Program-made: the position numbers and the translations under genes
Source of the DNA: Streptomyces iconiensis
GTDB taxonomy: Bacteria; Actinomycetota; Actinomycetes; Streptomycetales; Streptomycetaceae
Direction: 5' to 3'
DNA length: 64,000 bases
Assembly (NCBI RefSeq): GCF_028657195.3
Contig: NZ_JANCPR020000012.1
Coordinates: 151,049-215,048 of the forward strand
Notes under the pieces: generated by a model
Told to the model about the DNA's origin: nothing
Database searches by the model: none
The model's input: the letters and a program-made list of their open reading frames with translations, nothing else
Shown here: piece by piece, positions 49,721 through 59,318 of the stretch
Layout of the letters: each line of letters starts with the position of its first letter
Position numbering within the stretch: the stretch's first letter is position 1

Positions 49721-49936
49721 TTTCGGTCGCCAGGCCGTTGGTTGCGTTCGTCGGGTCATTGGCTTTGTTCATCGGGGTCACTCTTGGTGCGCGTGAGACC
49801 ACGGTGGAAGCGAATGCACGCGAAAGAGCACGGGGAACGAGCCGTGCCGGGGAGGCCGTGCGCCGCGTATCACGCTCATCAGAGCGAGGGGGTGCGCACT
49901 TTATTAGTTGGTCAATGTCCTTTCGGTGAAAGGGTG

Positions 49937-49965
49937 TTGGCCATTGGCTGGTCGGTGATTACCTA
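49937..49965 (+). promoter_or_regulatory. Probable pyk promoter
   Basis: TTGGCC, 17-base spacer, TACCTA, ending 27 bases before the pyk start codon. Confidence 0.4.
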
Positions 49966-49992
49966 CGCCCCGGTAAGTCGTAGGCTCGGGGT

Positions 49993-51417
49993 ATGCGCCG
50001 AGCAAAGATCGTCAGCACTCTGGGCCCGTCCACAGACTCGTACGAGCAGATCAAGGCCCTCGTAGAGGCCGGCATGGACGTCGCCCGCCTCAACATGAGC
50101 CATGGCACGCACGCCGAGCACGAGGAGCGGTACCACCGGGTGCGCGCCGCGGCCGAGGAGACGGACCGCAGCGTCGGCGTGCTCGCGGACCTTCAAGGCC
50201 CGAAGATCCGGCTGGGCCGCTTCCGCGAAGGGCCTGTACTCCTTGAACGGGGCGACGAGTTCGCCATCACCGTCGAGGAGAGCGAAGGCGACCGCACCAT
50301 GTGCGGCACCACCTATGACGGGCTCGCCTCCGACGTCACCACCGGTGAGCGCATCCTCGTGGACGACGGACGGGTCACGCTGGAGGTGACCGGGGTCGAG
50401 GGACCCGTGGTCAGGACCACCGTGATCGAGGGCGGCATGGTCTCGGACAACAAGGGGCTCAACCTGCCCGGCGTCGCCGTCTCGGTGCCCGCGCTCTCCG
50501 GGAAGGACGTCGAGGACCTGCGCTGGGCGCTGCGCATGGGCGCCGACGTCATCGCCCTCTCCTTCGTGCGCAGCGGTCACGACGTGAAGGAGGTCCACCG
50601 CATCATGGCGGAGGAGGGCAAGCGGCTGCCCGTCATCGCCAAGCTGGAGAAGCCGCAGGCGGTGGCGAACCTGGAGTCCATCGTGGACGCCTTCGACGGG
50701 ATCATGGTCGCGCGCGGCGACCTGGGCGTCGAGATGCCGCTGGAGCAGGTGCCGCTCGTACAGAAGCGCGCCATCAAGATGTGCAGGCGGAACGCGAAGC
50801 CGGTCATCGTGGCCACGCAGATGCTGGAGTCGATGATCGACGCGTCCCGGCCGACGCGCGCCGAGGCGTCCGATGTCGCCAACGCGGTGATGGACGGCAC
50901 CGACGCCGTGATGCTCTCGGGCGAGACGAGCGTGGGCAAGTACCCCATCGAAACGGTGCGCACCATGGGCCGCATCGTCTCGGCGGCCGAGGAGGACATG
51001 CTCGCCAAGGGGCTGCCGCCGCTCACCGAGAGCAGCAAGCCCCGTACGCAGGGCGGGGCCGTCGCACGCGCCGCCGCTGAGATGGGGGACTTCCTGGGCG
51101 CGAAGTTCCTGGTGGCCTTCACGCAGTCGGGAGACACGGTCCGCCGCCTCTCGCGCTACCGCTCCCCCATCCCCGTACTCGCCTTCACCCCCGACGCTTC
51201 GACCCGCTCGCAGCTCAACCTCACGTGGGGCGTCGAGGCGTTCCTCGGCCCCATGGTCCAGAGCACCGACGAAATGGTCGACCAGGTCGACGAACTCCTC
51301 CTCAAACTGGGCCGCTGCGACCGCGGCGACCTCGTCATCATCACCGCGGGCTCACCCCCCGGCGTCCCCGGCTCCACGAACCTCGTACGCGTGCACTACC
51401 TGGGCGAGGACGCGTAG
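49993..51417 (+). CDS. pyk: Pyruvate kinase
   Basis: A 474-residue pyruvate kinase, converting phosphoenolpyruvate and ADP to pyruvate and ATP at the end of glycolysis. Family landmarks: KIVSTLGPSTDSYEQI at the N-terminus, RLNMSHG, the active-site block KLEKPQAVANLESIVDAFDGIMVARGDLGVE (in pieces), ATQMLESMIDASRPTRAEASDVANAV, and the C-domain with TQSGDTVRRLSRYRSPIPVLAFTPD. Streptomyces usually has two pyk genes; this is one of them. Confidence 0.97.
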   Translation: MRRAKIVSTLGPSTDSYEQIKALVEAGMDVARLNMSHGTHAEHEERYHRVRAAAEETDRSVGVLADLQGPKIRLGRFREGPVLLERGDEFAITVEESEGDRTMCGTTYDGLASDVTTGERILVDDGRVTLEVTGVEGPVVRTTVIEGGMVSDNKGLNLPGVAVSVPALSGKDVEDLRWALRMGADVIALSFVRSGHDVKEVHRIMAEEGKRLPVIAKLEKPQAVANLESIVDAFDGIMVARGDLGVEMPLEQVPLVQKRAIKMCRRNAKPVIVATQMLESMIDASRPTRAEASDVANAVMDGTDAVMLSGETSVGKYPIETVRTMGRIVSAAEEDMLAKGLPPLTESSKPRTQGGAVARAAAEMGDFLGAKFLVAFTQSGDTVRRLSRYRSPIPVLAFTPDASTRSQLNLTWGVEAFLGPMVQSTDEMVDQVDELLLKLGRCDRGDLVIITAGSPPGVPGSTNLVRVHYLGEDA

Positions 51418-51511
51418 CCCTTTCCCTTTCCCCGCCGCACATGTACGCGGGGTGTGCGGCGATGTCCCCGGTGAAGGTCTTCCCGCCCGCCGTCCGGCTG
51501 GAGGCGAGAGC

Positions 51512-51540
51512 GGGGCGCGGTCCGCTCCAGGCCGCGCCCC
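51512..51540. terminator. Terminator between pyk and the DUF6461 gene
   Basis: Stem ggggcgcgg / ccgcgcccc with an 11-base loop, in the gap of two convergent genes. Confidence 0.6.
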
Positions 51541-51597
51541 GTACGCGGACGCGCCTCCCGGCCGAGGATCACCAGCGATCGGGCTGAGCTCGGCTGC

Positions 51598-52236
51598 TCA
51601 TCCGGCCGGGCTCGGGCCCGGTCTCCGGGAGGGCACCGGCACACGACCGCAGACGAACTCGGCGGAGTCGAAAAGCTCTGGGGTCAGGTGCACGCCCGTG
51701 ATGCGCTCGGCGAGGGCGAAGGCCGCTTCGGTGTGTCCGTCGAAGCTCGCGTCCTCCCCACCACTGAGGTCGAAGCCCGACTCCCGCATCGCGGTGAGCA
51801 GTTCGTCCGGATGGCTGCCGTCTCGGTGGTGAGGAAAGAGCGGTGCGAAAGTCAGGCGGACGGCACCGTCCTCGTACCAGGAGAAGTAGTCGACCGCGTT
51901 GATGTTCAAGAAGTGGGAGACCGCCACCCGGCCGCGCGAAATGGGAAGCATCATCGTGCCGTCGATGCCCACGCAGCCGTTGTACTCGACCATCAGCGAC
52001 CAGTCGCCGACGGGGGCTATCGCTACGAAAGACTCGGTCATGTTCCACGGGTCGCCCTCGGCCGGCTCTCTCAGCTCAGCCACGCCTGTTATCCGCTCGA
52101 CGGGCTCGGCTCCCAGAGCCTTGAGCAGTGCCTCGGGGGAGAGTCCTTGGACGAGCGTGATGCAGTACGCCTCCATGAGGGGCTGGTACCGCTCTTCGAG
52201 CCACCCGTAATCGGCGGCGGTGCTGTGGCTGTTCAT
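51598..52236 (-). CDS. DUF6461 family protein
   Basis: A 212-residue soluble protein. Landmarks are YGWLEERYQPLMEAYCITLVQGLSPEALL (split), GDWSLMVEYNGCVGIDG, VSHFLNINAVDYFSWYEDG and FALAERITGVHLTPELFDSAEFVCG. This order is that of the DUF6461 family, which is frequent in Streptomyces accessory and polymorphic-toxin immunity contexts (from memory) but has no known activity. It stands alone. No membrane segment. Confidence 0.7.
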   Translation of the reverse strand: MNSHSTAADYGWLEERYQPLMEAYCITLVQGLSPEALLKALGAEPVERITGVAELREPAEGDPWNMTESFVAIAPVGDWSLMVEYNGCVGIDGTMMLPISRGRVAVSHFLNINAVDYFSWYEDGAVRLTFAPLFPHHRDGSHPDELLTAMRESGFDLSGGEDASFDGHTEAAFALAERITGVHLTPELFDSAEFVCGRVPVPSRRPGPSPAG

Positions 52237-52377
52237 GCCTGCAGCATGGCAGTAGGCACTGACACTTGACGCGCGGTGGGTGGGTCGGGGGGCGGGCTCA
52301 ACGTGCCCGCATGTGCCGGTGATCCGCCGACAGTGCGGACCGATCCACCGGCAACGGGGGCATTGCCTGTCGCGCTC

Positions 52378-52740
52378 CTAGCGGACGCCGGCGCCCGGGG
52401 GCTCGTCGGGGGGCAGGGAGTCGCTGGCGATCTGTTCGTGGTGGCGGATCACTTCGGCGATGATGAAGTTGAGGAGCTTCTCCGCGAAGGCCGGGTCCAG
52501 TTTGGCGTCGTGGGCGAGTTCGCGGAGGCGGGCGATCTGGCGGGCCTCGCGGGCCGGGTCGGCCGGGGGGAGTTGGTGGTCGGCCTTGAGACGGCCGACG
52601 CGCTGGGTGCACTTGAAGCGCTCGGCGAGCATGTGCACCACAGCGGCGTCGATGTTGTCGATGCTGTCACGCAGCGCCCCCAGTTCCGCCCGTACGGAGT
52701 CGTCGGTGGACGGCGTCGCGTCGCTCTCCCTGCTGGTCAT
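52378..52740 (-). CDS. Chorismate mutase (AroQ type)
   Basis: A 120-residue all-helical chorismate mutase that converts chorismate to prephenate for Phe/Tyr synthesis. Helix 1 (LGALRDSIDNIDAAVVHMLAERFKCTQRVGRLKA in pieces) contains the Arg and Asp residues of the active site; helix 3 ends in FIIAEVIRHHEQI. Length and layout are those of monofunctional AroQ enzymes in actinomycetes. No shikimate-pathway partner is adjacent. Confidence 0.9.
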   Translation of the reverse strand: MTSRESDATPSTDDSVRAELGALRDSIDNIDAAVVHMLAERFKCTQRVGRLKADHQLPPADPAREARQIARLRELAHDAKLDPAFAEKLLNFIIAEVIRHHEQIASDSLPPDEPPGAGVR

Positions 52741-52749
52741 CGCACGAGC

Positions 52750-53262
52750 CTAACCGGCTGTGTGATCTCCCGCCTCCTGCCCCGCCTCTCCCCGGGAGGC
52801 GCCCTGGACCGTCGCCAGGTAGGACAGGTCCTTGGGGCCGTGGCCTGCGGTGACGGCGCGGTCTACGACGGTTCTGGCGGCTTGCAGTACGCCGGTGTCG
52901 AGGCCGTTGGCCTGTGCGGTGTGGGCGATGTGGCGCATGGCGGTGGAAGCGGAGAGCAGTTCGGAGCTGGGCTGCCCGTGTTCGCCCTTGTCGACGCGCT
53001 CGGCGAAGTCGTCGATCATCATCGGGAGGATCGACGAGATGCCGTGTGCGAAGGGCGCCAGTTCGCGGGCCTCGATGTGCTCGCTCCTGGCGAGCGCGAG
53101 GGAGTGCGCGAAGCCGCTCACCGACGTCCAGAAGAAGTCGAGCAGCGCCACGTCGTAGGCGGCGGCGCGGCCCGGGTCCTCGCCGAGGTGGGTCCGGGTG
53201 CCCGCGAGCGCGTCGAGGGTCGTGCCGTGCGCTTCGAGTACGGCCTCGGGGCCGCTGTAGCT
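52750..53262 (-). pseudogene. Truncated imine-reductase-like NAD(P)-dependent oxidoreductase
   Basis: The C-terminal half of a 6-phosphogluconate-dehydrogenase/imine-reductase-type enzyme. It begins inside the linker (YSGPEAVLEAHGTTLDAL) and continues through the helical dimerisation domain (YDVALLDFFWTSVSGFAHSLALAR, LAPFAHGISSILPMMIDDFAERVDKG, TAMRHIAHTAQANGLDTGV). The N-terminal Rossmann domain of about 125 residues with its GxGxxG is not found upstream in any frame; the DNA there is a run of short ctgtggtctctgtg repeats. Therefore the gene is broken and probably inactive. It lies back to back with a broken SARP regulator. Confidence 0.7.
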
Positions 53263-53465
53263 GTGGTCTCTGTGTTCCTTACGGGCTCTACGTGCACTGT
53301 GGTCTCTGTGTGCTCTGTGGTGGAGCGGGTGGGGGGCTGTGCTGTGTGCTTCTGGTTCATGGCCGTACGGTGCCTGCCGGCTCGCACGGAAAGCTGACGG
53401 CCTGCGCACGGGGCGCTGTTGGCCGCGCACGGGGCACTGTCGGTGGGCGCGGTTACCGTTGCCGC

Positions 53466-54409
53466 ATGCGATTTGGGGTGCTGGGCCCGCTGGAGGTGCG
53501 GACCGATGACGGGGTGGGCGTGCCCGTGCCCGAACCCGAGGTGCGCGCGCTGTTGGGCCGGCTGCTCGTGGCCGAGGGGCGCGTCGTGCGGGACGACACG
53601 CTCGCCGAGGCGCTGTGGGGTGCGCGGCTGCCAGCGAACCCCGCCAACTCCCTGCAGACGAAGGTCTCCCAGCTCCGCCGCACCCTGGAGCGGGGCGCAC
53701 CCGGAGCGCGGGAGCTGCTCGTACGGCAGGCGTCGGGTTATGTGCTGGGCGCGGAGCCGGGGGCCGTCGACGCGGGCGCCTTCCGGCAGTTGACGGCGCG
53801 TGCCCGCGCCGGACGCGGCGCCACTGAGCGAGCCGCGCTCTACGGTGAGGCGCTCGCACTGTGGCGCGGCGGAGCCTACGAGGACGTTCCCGACGAGGAG
53901 TCCGTACGGGCTGCGGCGGTGCGGCTGGAGGAGGAGCGGCTGGCGGCGCTGGAGGAGTGGGCGTTCGCCAGGGCCATACGACCGGCGAAGTGCATGCCGA
54001 AATCGGCCTCGGACTCACCGCGCGGCGGGCCGGCGACCTCGATACGGCCGAGCGGTATCTGCGGCGCATGCTGGAGTGGCACCGGCGTGCGGGCTTCGAT
54101 CCGGGCACGGCGCTGTTGCTCGCCGAACTCGGGTTCGCGGCCGAGCAGCGCGGAGCGGGTTCGCTGGCGCTGGCCCTGCACACGGAGGGGCTCGCCGTCG
54201 CGCGCCGTGTGGGCGACCCGCGCGGAATCGCCCTCGCGCTGGAGGGGCTCGCCGGCGCCCGGTCGTGCCTCGGCGACCTTGCCGCCGCCGCGGTGCTCCT
54301 TGCGGAGGGCAACGCCGCCCGTGCGTCTGTGGGAGCCCCGCTTCCCTCGGCTGAACGTTTCGATGTCGACCGCATCGGGCGTCGCCTCAGCGCCGTCACC
54401 TCGCGGTGA
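53466..54409 (+). pseudogene. SARP/AfsR-type regulator with internal deletion and frameshift
   Basis: The first 170 codons are a normal SARP N-terminus: MRFGVLGPLEVRTDDG, a winged-helix DNA-binding domain (AEALWGARLPANPANSLQTKVSQLRR in pieces) and the beginning of the BTAD domain (YGEALALWRGGAYEDVPDE). At about 53970-53985 the frame breaks: the downstream TPR-like part (AEIGLGLTARRAGDLDTAERYLRRML, LAELGFAAEQRGAGSLALALH) is in the next frame and runs to 54409. The BTAD end and several hundred residues are missing. So an internal deletion fused two parts out of frame. It would have activated the divergent oxidoreductase gene. Confidence 0.75.
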
Positions 54410-54973
54410 GCCCTGCCGCCTCGTGGTGGGGCTCGCCCTTGTTCCCGCCGCGACGGCGCGCAACCAACGCGACGGTCACCGGCGGTGCCAAGCCGCGGCC
54501 GGCTCCCCCGCACCTCACCCCCCGGGTCGTACGGCACCGCCGGGCCACGCCGCTCCCGTTGCTCGCCGCCGCGGCGGGGTTAGGGCTGCCGCCCCCCTCG
54601 CAACGGACACGGGGAGGGGTGGCCGAGGCAGGCCCTCTGTCTCACGGGCGTAGAAGCACGACCCGGGAGGGTCGCACGGCACCGCCGGACCACGCCGCTC
54701 CCGTTGCTCGCCGTCGCGGCGGGAAAGAGGGCTGCCGCCGTCTCCACGGGAAAGGGGGCTGCCGCCCCCCTCGCAACGGGCACGGGGAGGGGTGGCCGAG
54801 GCAGGCGCTCTGTCTCACGGGTGTAGAAGCACGACCCGGGAGGGTCGTACGGCACCGCCGGACCACGCCGCTCCCGTTGCTCGCCGTCGCGGCGGGAAAA
54901 AAGGGGACTGGCGCCTCCGTCGAGTCGGCGAAGCGGCATTGGGGTGGGGGTTGGTGGGTGGCTGGTCGCGAGG
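54410..54973. other. Intergenic repeat region
   Basis: About 560 bases without a gene, filled mainly by long imperfect tandem repeats (see next entry). Confidence 0.6.
54521..54907. repeat. Long imperfect tandem repeat, 141-173 bp
   Basis: Copies begin at 54521, 54662 and 54835, each with cccggg then ggtcgyacggcaccgccgg, ccacgccgctcccgttgctcg and a cgcggcgg / ccgccgcg element that can form a hairpin. The unit also contains gaggggtggccgaggcagg and gtctcacgggtgtagaagca. Copies two and three are very similar, copy one is more diverged and shorter. Confidence 0.85.
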
Positions 54974-55921
54974 TCAGGTGAGCATGGGGGGGTTGTTGGG
55001 GTCGGGGATGTGGGGGGTGTAGCCGCCGGGGACGGTGCGGGACTGTTGGGCGCGGAAGTGGATGGGGGGTGTGCCGACGCGGCGGGTGAAGAGGCGGGAG
55101 AAGTACGCGGGGTCGTCGTAGCCGACGCGGCGGGCGACGGTGGAGACGGGGAGATCGGTCGCGGCGAGGAGTTCCTTGGCGTGGCCCAGGCGGATGCCGA
55201 GGACGTAGTCCTTGGGGCTGCATCCGGCACTGCGCCGTACAGCGGTGCGGAGTTCGGCGGCCGTCATGCCGTGGCGTGCCGCGTGTTCGGCGACGGAGAG
55301 GGGGAGGAACGCGTCGCGGGCCAGCGCTTCGAGGACGGGGGCGCCGTCGGCCGTGGTGTCGGCGCGTGCGCGGCGCAGGGCGACGAGGAGTTCGTGGACG
55401 GCCGCTGCGGCCTCGACCTCCAGGAGCGGGTTGCCGGGGCGTGCGGCGCGCGTGATGCGGGCGATGGCGGCGCGTGCGGGGCCCGCGTCGGTGAGGGGTA
55501 CGAGGGCGCGGCCCGGTTCGATGCAGCCCAGTTCGGTGTAGGCGGTCACGGCTGAGCCCGTGAAGTCGACGAAGCTCTCGTCCCAGCCCTCGTCGGGGTC
55601 GGCCCCGAAGTGGTGCGGTACGCCGGGGGTGATCCACAGGAGTGCGGGGGCCACCACCTCGTACCGGCGCCCTTCGGGGTCGTCGGGGTAGACGCACCAG
55701 CCCCGGCCCCCGCTGATGACGACGGCGACATGGTGGTCCAGGACGCGTGGTCCGACGGTGGGCAGCGGGCCGTACTGCATGCCGACGCCCAGGCAGACCA
55801 GCCCGAGGCGGTGGTGGACGGGCCCCGGCGTGAAGTACCGCATCCAGGTACGGGGGCCGTCCCCGCGTGCGCGGGAAACCTGCCGTCCGACAGACGGCTT
55901 GCCCAGCACTGCCTCGCCCAT
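54974..55921 (-). CDS. AraC family transcriptional regulator
   Basis: A 315-residue regulator. N-terminal cupin sensing domain (VAVVISGGRGWCVYPDDPEG, LLWITPGVPHHFG), C-terminal double helix-turn-helix (LSVAEHAARHGMTAAELRTAVRRSAG and VSTVARRVGYDDPAYFSRLFTRRVGTPP). Good GGGAGGAG ribosome binding site. It follows the GH101 gene by 51 bases on the same strand and may be co-transcribed with it; AraC sensors next to glycosidase genes typically respond to the sugar released. Confidence 0.88.
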   Translation of the reverse strand: MGEAVLGKPSVGRQVSRARGDGPRTWMRYFTPGPVHHRLGLVCLGVGMQYGPLPTVGPRVLDHHVAVVISGGRGWCVYPDDPEGRRYEVVAPALLWITPGVPHHFGADPDEGWDESFVDFTGSAVTAYTELGCIEPGRALVPLTDAGPARAAIARITRAARPGNPLLEVEAAAAVHELLVALRRARADTTADGAPVLEALARDAFLPLSVAEHAARHGMTAAELRTAVRRSAGCSPKDYVLGIRLGHAKELLAATDLPVSTVARRVGYDDPAYFSRLFTRRVGTPPIHFRAQQSRTVPGGYTPHIPDPNNPPMLT

Positions 55922-55972
55922 CGCGCTGCTCCTCCCGAGTCACAGATCTTCGAGAAGAGCAGCGTACGGACA

Positions 55973-58900
55973 TCAGTCCAGCTGGGTAACCGTGAAGGCG
56001 TCCAGGACGAACTCCGCCTTGCCGTCGCCGCCCACCTTGCGCAGCCCTACCCATGCCTCGCCGTCGCGGGGTGCGGTGAACTCGTAGGAGAGTTCCGTGG
56101 GTTCGGTCGCCACGGGCAGTGGCTCGCGTTTCAGTTCGCGGGAGCCGGGAGCGTCGGCTCCGGTGATCCACGCGTACTGGCCGGCCTTCTCGTTCTCGTA
56201 GCGGAAGGAGACCGTGTACTTCTTGCCGGGTACGAAGCGGACGGTGTGCGGCACGGTGCGGTAGACGAGGCCGGTGTTCTCGCCACGTGACTTGAGGGAT
56301 TCGGTGCCGTCGATGACGTCGTCGACGGCCTTACCGTTCCAGCCGCGCTGGGTGTAGGGCGCGTGCCGCTGGGCGATGTGGGTGCGGGGGTCGACGGCGC
56401 CGCCCGCGTCGCCCTTGACGAAGGGGCCCCAGCCCTGGGGCACGTGCTGGAAGTCCTCGTGGACGAGGGGGCCGGGGGTGCCGGGGGTGTCGCGCCGGGC
56501 GGGACGGGTGGCGGCGACGACCCGTACGTGGTCGAAGCGGACGGGGGTGTTCCCGGCGCCGGCGCTGAGAGTGAGGGTGGCGGGTCCGCCGCTCTGGGGC
56601 ACGGTGAACCAGGTGGTCATCCGCTGGAAGCGGGTGCCGTGCTTGAGGTCGGAGGCCACGTAGTTGGTGGCGGTCGAGGTCTCCGTCCAGTTCTCCGCCC
56701 TGACGCCGTCGGAGGTGCGGACGGTGAGTGCGGCACGCCGTTTGTCGCCCGCCTTGGCGCCGACCTCGACCTGGACGGAGGCGGCGTAGGTGCCGGGCTT
56801 GAGGCGGCTGAGGCGCTGGCTGACGGAGGCGGCGGCGCCCGCGGCGAGGACGAGTTCGTGGTCGCCGAGCTTGCTGCGCTCGACGGTGGCAGCACCCCCG
56901 GTGGCCTTGACGGTCCAGCCCTTGAGGGTGCCGGAGAAGAAGCCGGGGTCGGTGAGGGGTGTGCCCTCGCCCCAGTGCGGGTCGGGCTGGGGCGGTGCGG
57001 GGCGTCGGTGGACGACGTAGGGCTGGTTGGCCTCGGCGGTCAGGGTGACCTCGCCGCCGCTGACGCCGACCCGGACGGCCTTGCCCCTGCCCTGGTCGGT
57101 GAGGGGGTACGCGTACACGGTGCGGGCGCCGGACCAGCCGGCGGGCAGGCGCCATGTGGTGCGTCCGCCCCGGGGGTTGTAGTGGTAGAGCTTGGCGGGG
57201 TTCCTGGCCTCGCGGGGCTCCCACGGCAGGAGGTAGACGCCGTCGTCGTAGACGGGCCTTCCGTCGGTGGTGATACGGCGCTTGCCGCCCTCGTCGGTGA
57301 CGGAGGTGCGGGTCTCGCCCTCGAAGGTGATCTCGTGTTCCGTCCAGGTGCTGATGGGCCTGGCCTGGAGGTACTTGGCGGGCAGGCTGTGGGTCCAGAT
57401 CAGCTCGTAGAAGGCGTTCCAGTCGTTCTTGCCGACCCATCCGGCGAAGTTGCCCATGCGCGGGATGCCCAGCAGGGTGGGCCACTTGTCGGCGAAGACG
57501 TCCTTTTGGTGGTTGCGCACGAAGCGGATGAGGCGGGAGTTGATGCCGCGCGAGCCGTCGCCGCCGTAGTCGGTCTCGGTGGCCCAGTGGGACCAGATCG
57601 AGGAACGTTCGAAGCCGTGGCCCCACTCGGAGGTCACGTGCCAGCCCTGCTCGCGGAAGGCGCGCTGGAGGCGGTCGGAGGTCCAGCCCGACTCGCGGAA
57701 GACGTCGATGTAGAGGGAGTTGAGCCCGCCGTCGGCGTCGTCGCGCAGGTCCTGGAAGCGCTTGACGATGTCGCCGGAGACCAGGTCGCGGCGCTGGTCG
57801 ATGCGGTAGGACTGGTCGAGCCAGTCCCACTGCTCGTTCTTCTTGTCGACGAGCTTCTCGGAGAAGGCGTTGGCCACGGGGTAGGACTCGGTGGCGTTGA
57901 CGTGCACGGCGAAGTCGGCGTTCCACTTCTTGCCGCGTGCCAGCAGCGTGTTCATGTCGGCGAGGCCGCCGGCGCGCTTGTTGTAGTTGCCCGCGTAGTC
58001 GGGGTGCGCCGAGTCGTGGCCCTCGGACTGGTAGCCCTTCAGCAGCGCGAACTGGCGCAGCCCGTCGGTGGCCAGGTGGATGCGCTTGACCTGGTCGAGG
58101 ATGCTGAGGAACGGGTTGGTCGCCTGGCTGGCGAAGTTGAACGGGATGTGCGGGACGACGCGCAGATGCTGCTCGTCGGCGCCGAGGGGCTTGACCATGA
58201 TGTCGCGCAGCGCGATCGCCGCGTCCTGCCAGTCGACGGTGCCGTCGCCGTTGCGGTCGCGGGTGACCACGACGGTGACGTACGGGAGCGGCTCGGTCTG
58301 GTCCTTGGCAGCGGTGGCCGCGCGGTGGGTCCACTGGCCGCAGGTGAGACGGGCGGTGGTGCGGCCACCGGTGGCGACGGTCTGCCGCCAGAAGCGGCCG
58401 TTGTCCCAGCCGGCGCCCTCGGTCTCGGAGGGCTTGTCGTAGACGGTGTTCGTCTCGATCGCGGCGGCCAGATCGCGGGTGGAGACGACGGCGTAGGCGC
58501 AGCCGAGGGGCTTGGGGTCGGGCTCCGTCGAGTCCTTGACCTCGACCAGGGTGTCGCCGCTCTTCGCCTTGTCGATCTCCACACGTGCCGCGTAGAGGGT
58601 GGCCTCGGGCTGGTCGCTGCGTACGGAGAGGAAGGCGAGGCCGGGGATCTGGAGCGTACCGACGGGTCCGCCGCCGCTCTCGTTGATGCCGGTGACCTGC
58701 CAGTGCACCTGGTGGCCCTCGGCCTTGATCTCGACCGCGATCTCGGTACCGGTGTCGAGGGCGAGGGTGTAGGTGATGCGGTCGCCGCCCTCGGCCGGGG
58801 GCTCGCTGGTGACCCGGGGCTTGTGCGGCTTCCCGTCGATCTGGAGCGTGTCGACGGCCTCTTCCTGGCCGTGCAGCTTCTTGCCGGTCCCGCGGTCGGT

Positions 58901-59128
58901 GTACGCGAGGATGCGGGGGAAGCGGGTGTCGACGGTGACGTCGAGCGCCGCCGTGCGCAGCGTCGCCGTATCCCCGGCGGCCCCGGCAGCTCCTGCGGCT
59001 CCGGCTCTTCGCGGCTCGGCCCCGTTCGCCGTTCCCGTGAGGGTGCCGGCGCCCAGTACGGCACCGACTCCCGCGAGCGTGCCGCCCGCCACCACGGCCC
59101 TTCGTCCCACGCCGCTCATCGCACCCAT
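55973..59128 (-). CDS. Secreted endo-alpha-N-acetylgalactosaminidase (GH101 family)
   Basis: A 1051-residue exported glycosidase. Start ATG 59128 with GGAGGGG upstream. The N-terminus has GVGRRAVVAGGTLAG, a Tat-type signal. The catalytic (beta/alpha)8 region is near residues 290-640; Asp475 in LYIDVF is the probable nucleophile and Glu501 in TSEWGHG the acid/base, in the order known for GH101. C-terminal galactose-binding-like modules follow (ALTVRTSDG, YEFTAPRDGEAWVGLRKVGGD). GH101 enzymes release the core disaccharide from mucin-type O-glycans. Streptomyces may use it to degrade host or soil glycoproteins. Assignment of the catalytic pair is from family knowledge. Confidence 0.85.
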   Translation of the reverse strand: MGAMSGVGRRAVVAGGTLAGVGAVLGAGTLTGTANGAEPRRAGAAGAAGAAGDTATLRTAALDVTVDTRFPRILAYTDRGTGKKLHGQEEAVDTLQIDGKPHKPRVTSEPPAEGGDRITYTLALDTGTEIAVEIKAEGHQVHWQVTGINESGGGPVGTLQIPGLAFLSVRSDQPEATLYAARVEIDKAKSGDTLVEVKDSTEPDPKPLGCAYAVVSTRDLAAAIETNTVYDKPSETEGAGWDNGRFWRQTVATGGRTTARLTCGQWTHRAATAAKDQTEPLPYVTVVVTRDRNGDGTVDWQDAAIALRDIMVKPLGADEQHLRVVPHIPFNFASQATNPFLSILDQVKRIHLATDGLRQFALLKGYQSEGHDSAHPDYAGNYNKRAGGLADMNTLLARGKKWNADFAVHVNATESYPVANAFSEKLVDKKNEQWDWLDQSYRIDQRRDLVSGDIVKRFQDLRDDADGGLNSLYIDVFRESGWTSDRLQRAFREQGWHVTSEWGHGFERSSIWSHWATETDYGGDGSRGINSRLIRFVRNHQKDVFADKWPTLLGIPRMGNFAGWVGKNDWNAFYELIWTHSLPAKYLQARPISTWTEHEITFEGETRTSVTDEGGKRRITTDGRPVYDDGVYLLPWEPREARNPAKLYHYNPRGGRTTWRLPAGWSGARTVYAYPLTDQGRGKAVRVGVSGGEVTLTAEANQPYVVHRRPAPPQPDPHWGEGTPLTDPGFFSGTLKGWTVKATGGAATVERSKLGDHELVLAAGAAASVSQRLSRLKPGTYAASVQVEVGAKAGDKRRAALTVRTSDGVRAENWTETSTATNYVASDLKHGTRFQRMTTWFTVPQSGGPATLTLSAGAGNTPVRFDHVRVVAATRPARRDTPGTPGPLVHEDFQHVPQGWGPFVKGDAGGAVDPRTHIAQRHAPYTQRGWNGKAVDDVIDGTESLKSRGENTGLVYRTVPHTVRFVPGKKYTVSFRYENEKAGQYAWITGADAPGSRELKREPLPVATEPTELSYEFTAPRDGEAWVGLRKVGGDGKAEFVLDAFTVTQLD

Positions 59129-59318
59129 GAACCCGTCCCCTCCACTCGGCCGTCGGCGCCCACCTTGGGTGAGGGGGCGCGTACATGCCCATGGACAAGC
59201 GCACGCTGTTGTTGGACTTCCCCCCGCCGGCCCCGCCTGCCGGGTGTGCCTCCGTACCCTCCTCCGGCACCGCGCCGGGGTTATCGTGGCTGTACAGGAG
59301 CGTGCCTGGGGGTGAGAG

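Larger units (their letters stand above)
49631..49992. other. Intergenic region with pyk promoter and short cattgcc repeats
   Basis: About 360 bases upstream of pyk. The left part (49663-49720) is a degenerate array of the short unit ctcattggc/ccattgcc. The right part is AT-richer and holds the probable pyk promoter. No gene is seen. Confidence 0.5.

Noticed and set aside
53118..53387. Small Thr/Arg-rich protein in another frame of the broken oxidoreductase gene
   Set aside because: Low-complexity shadow frame over repeats; the imine-reductase-like frame has family motifs.
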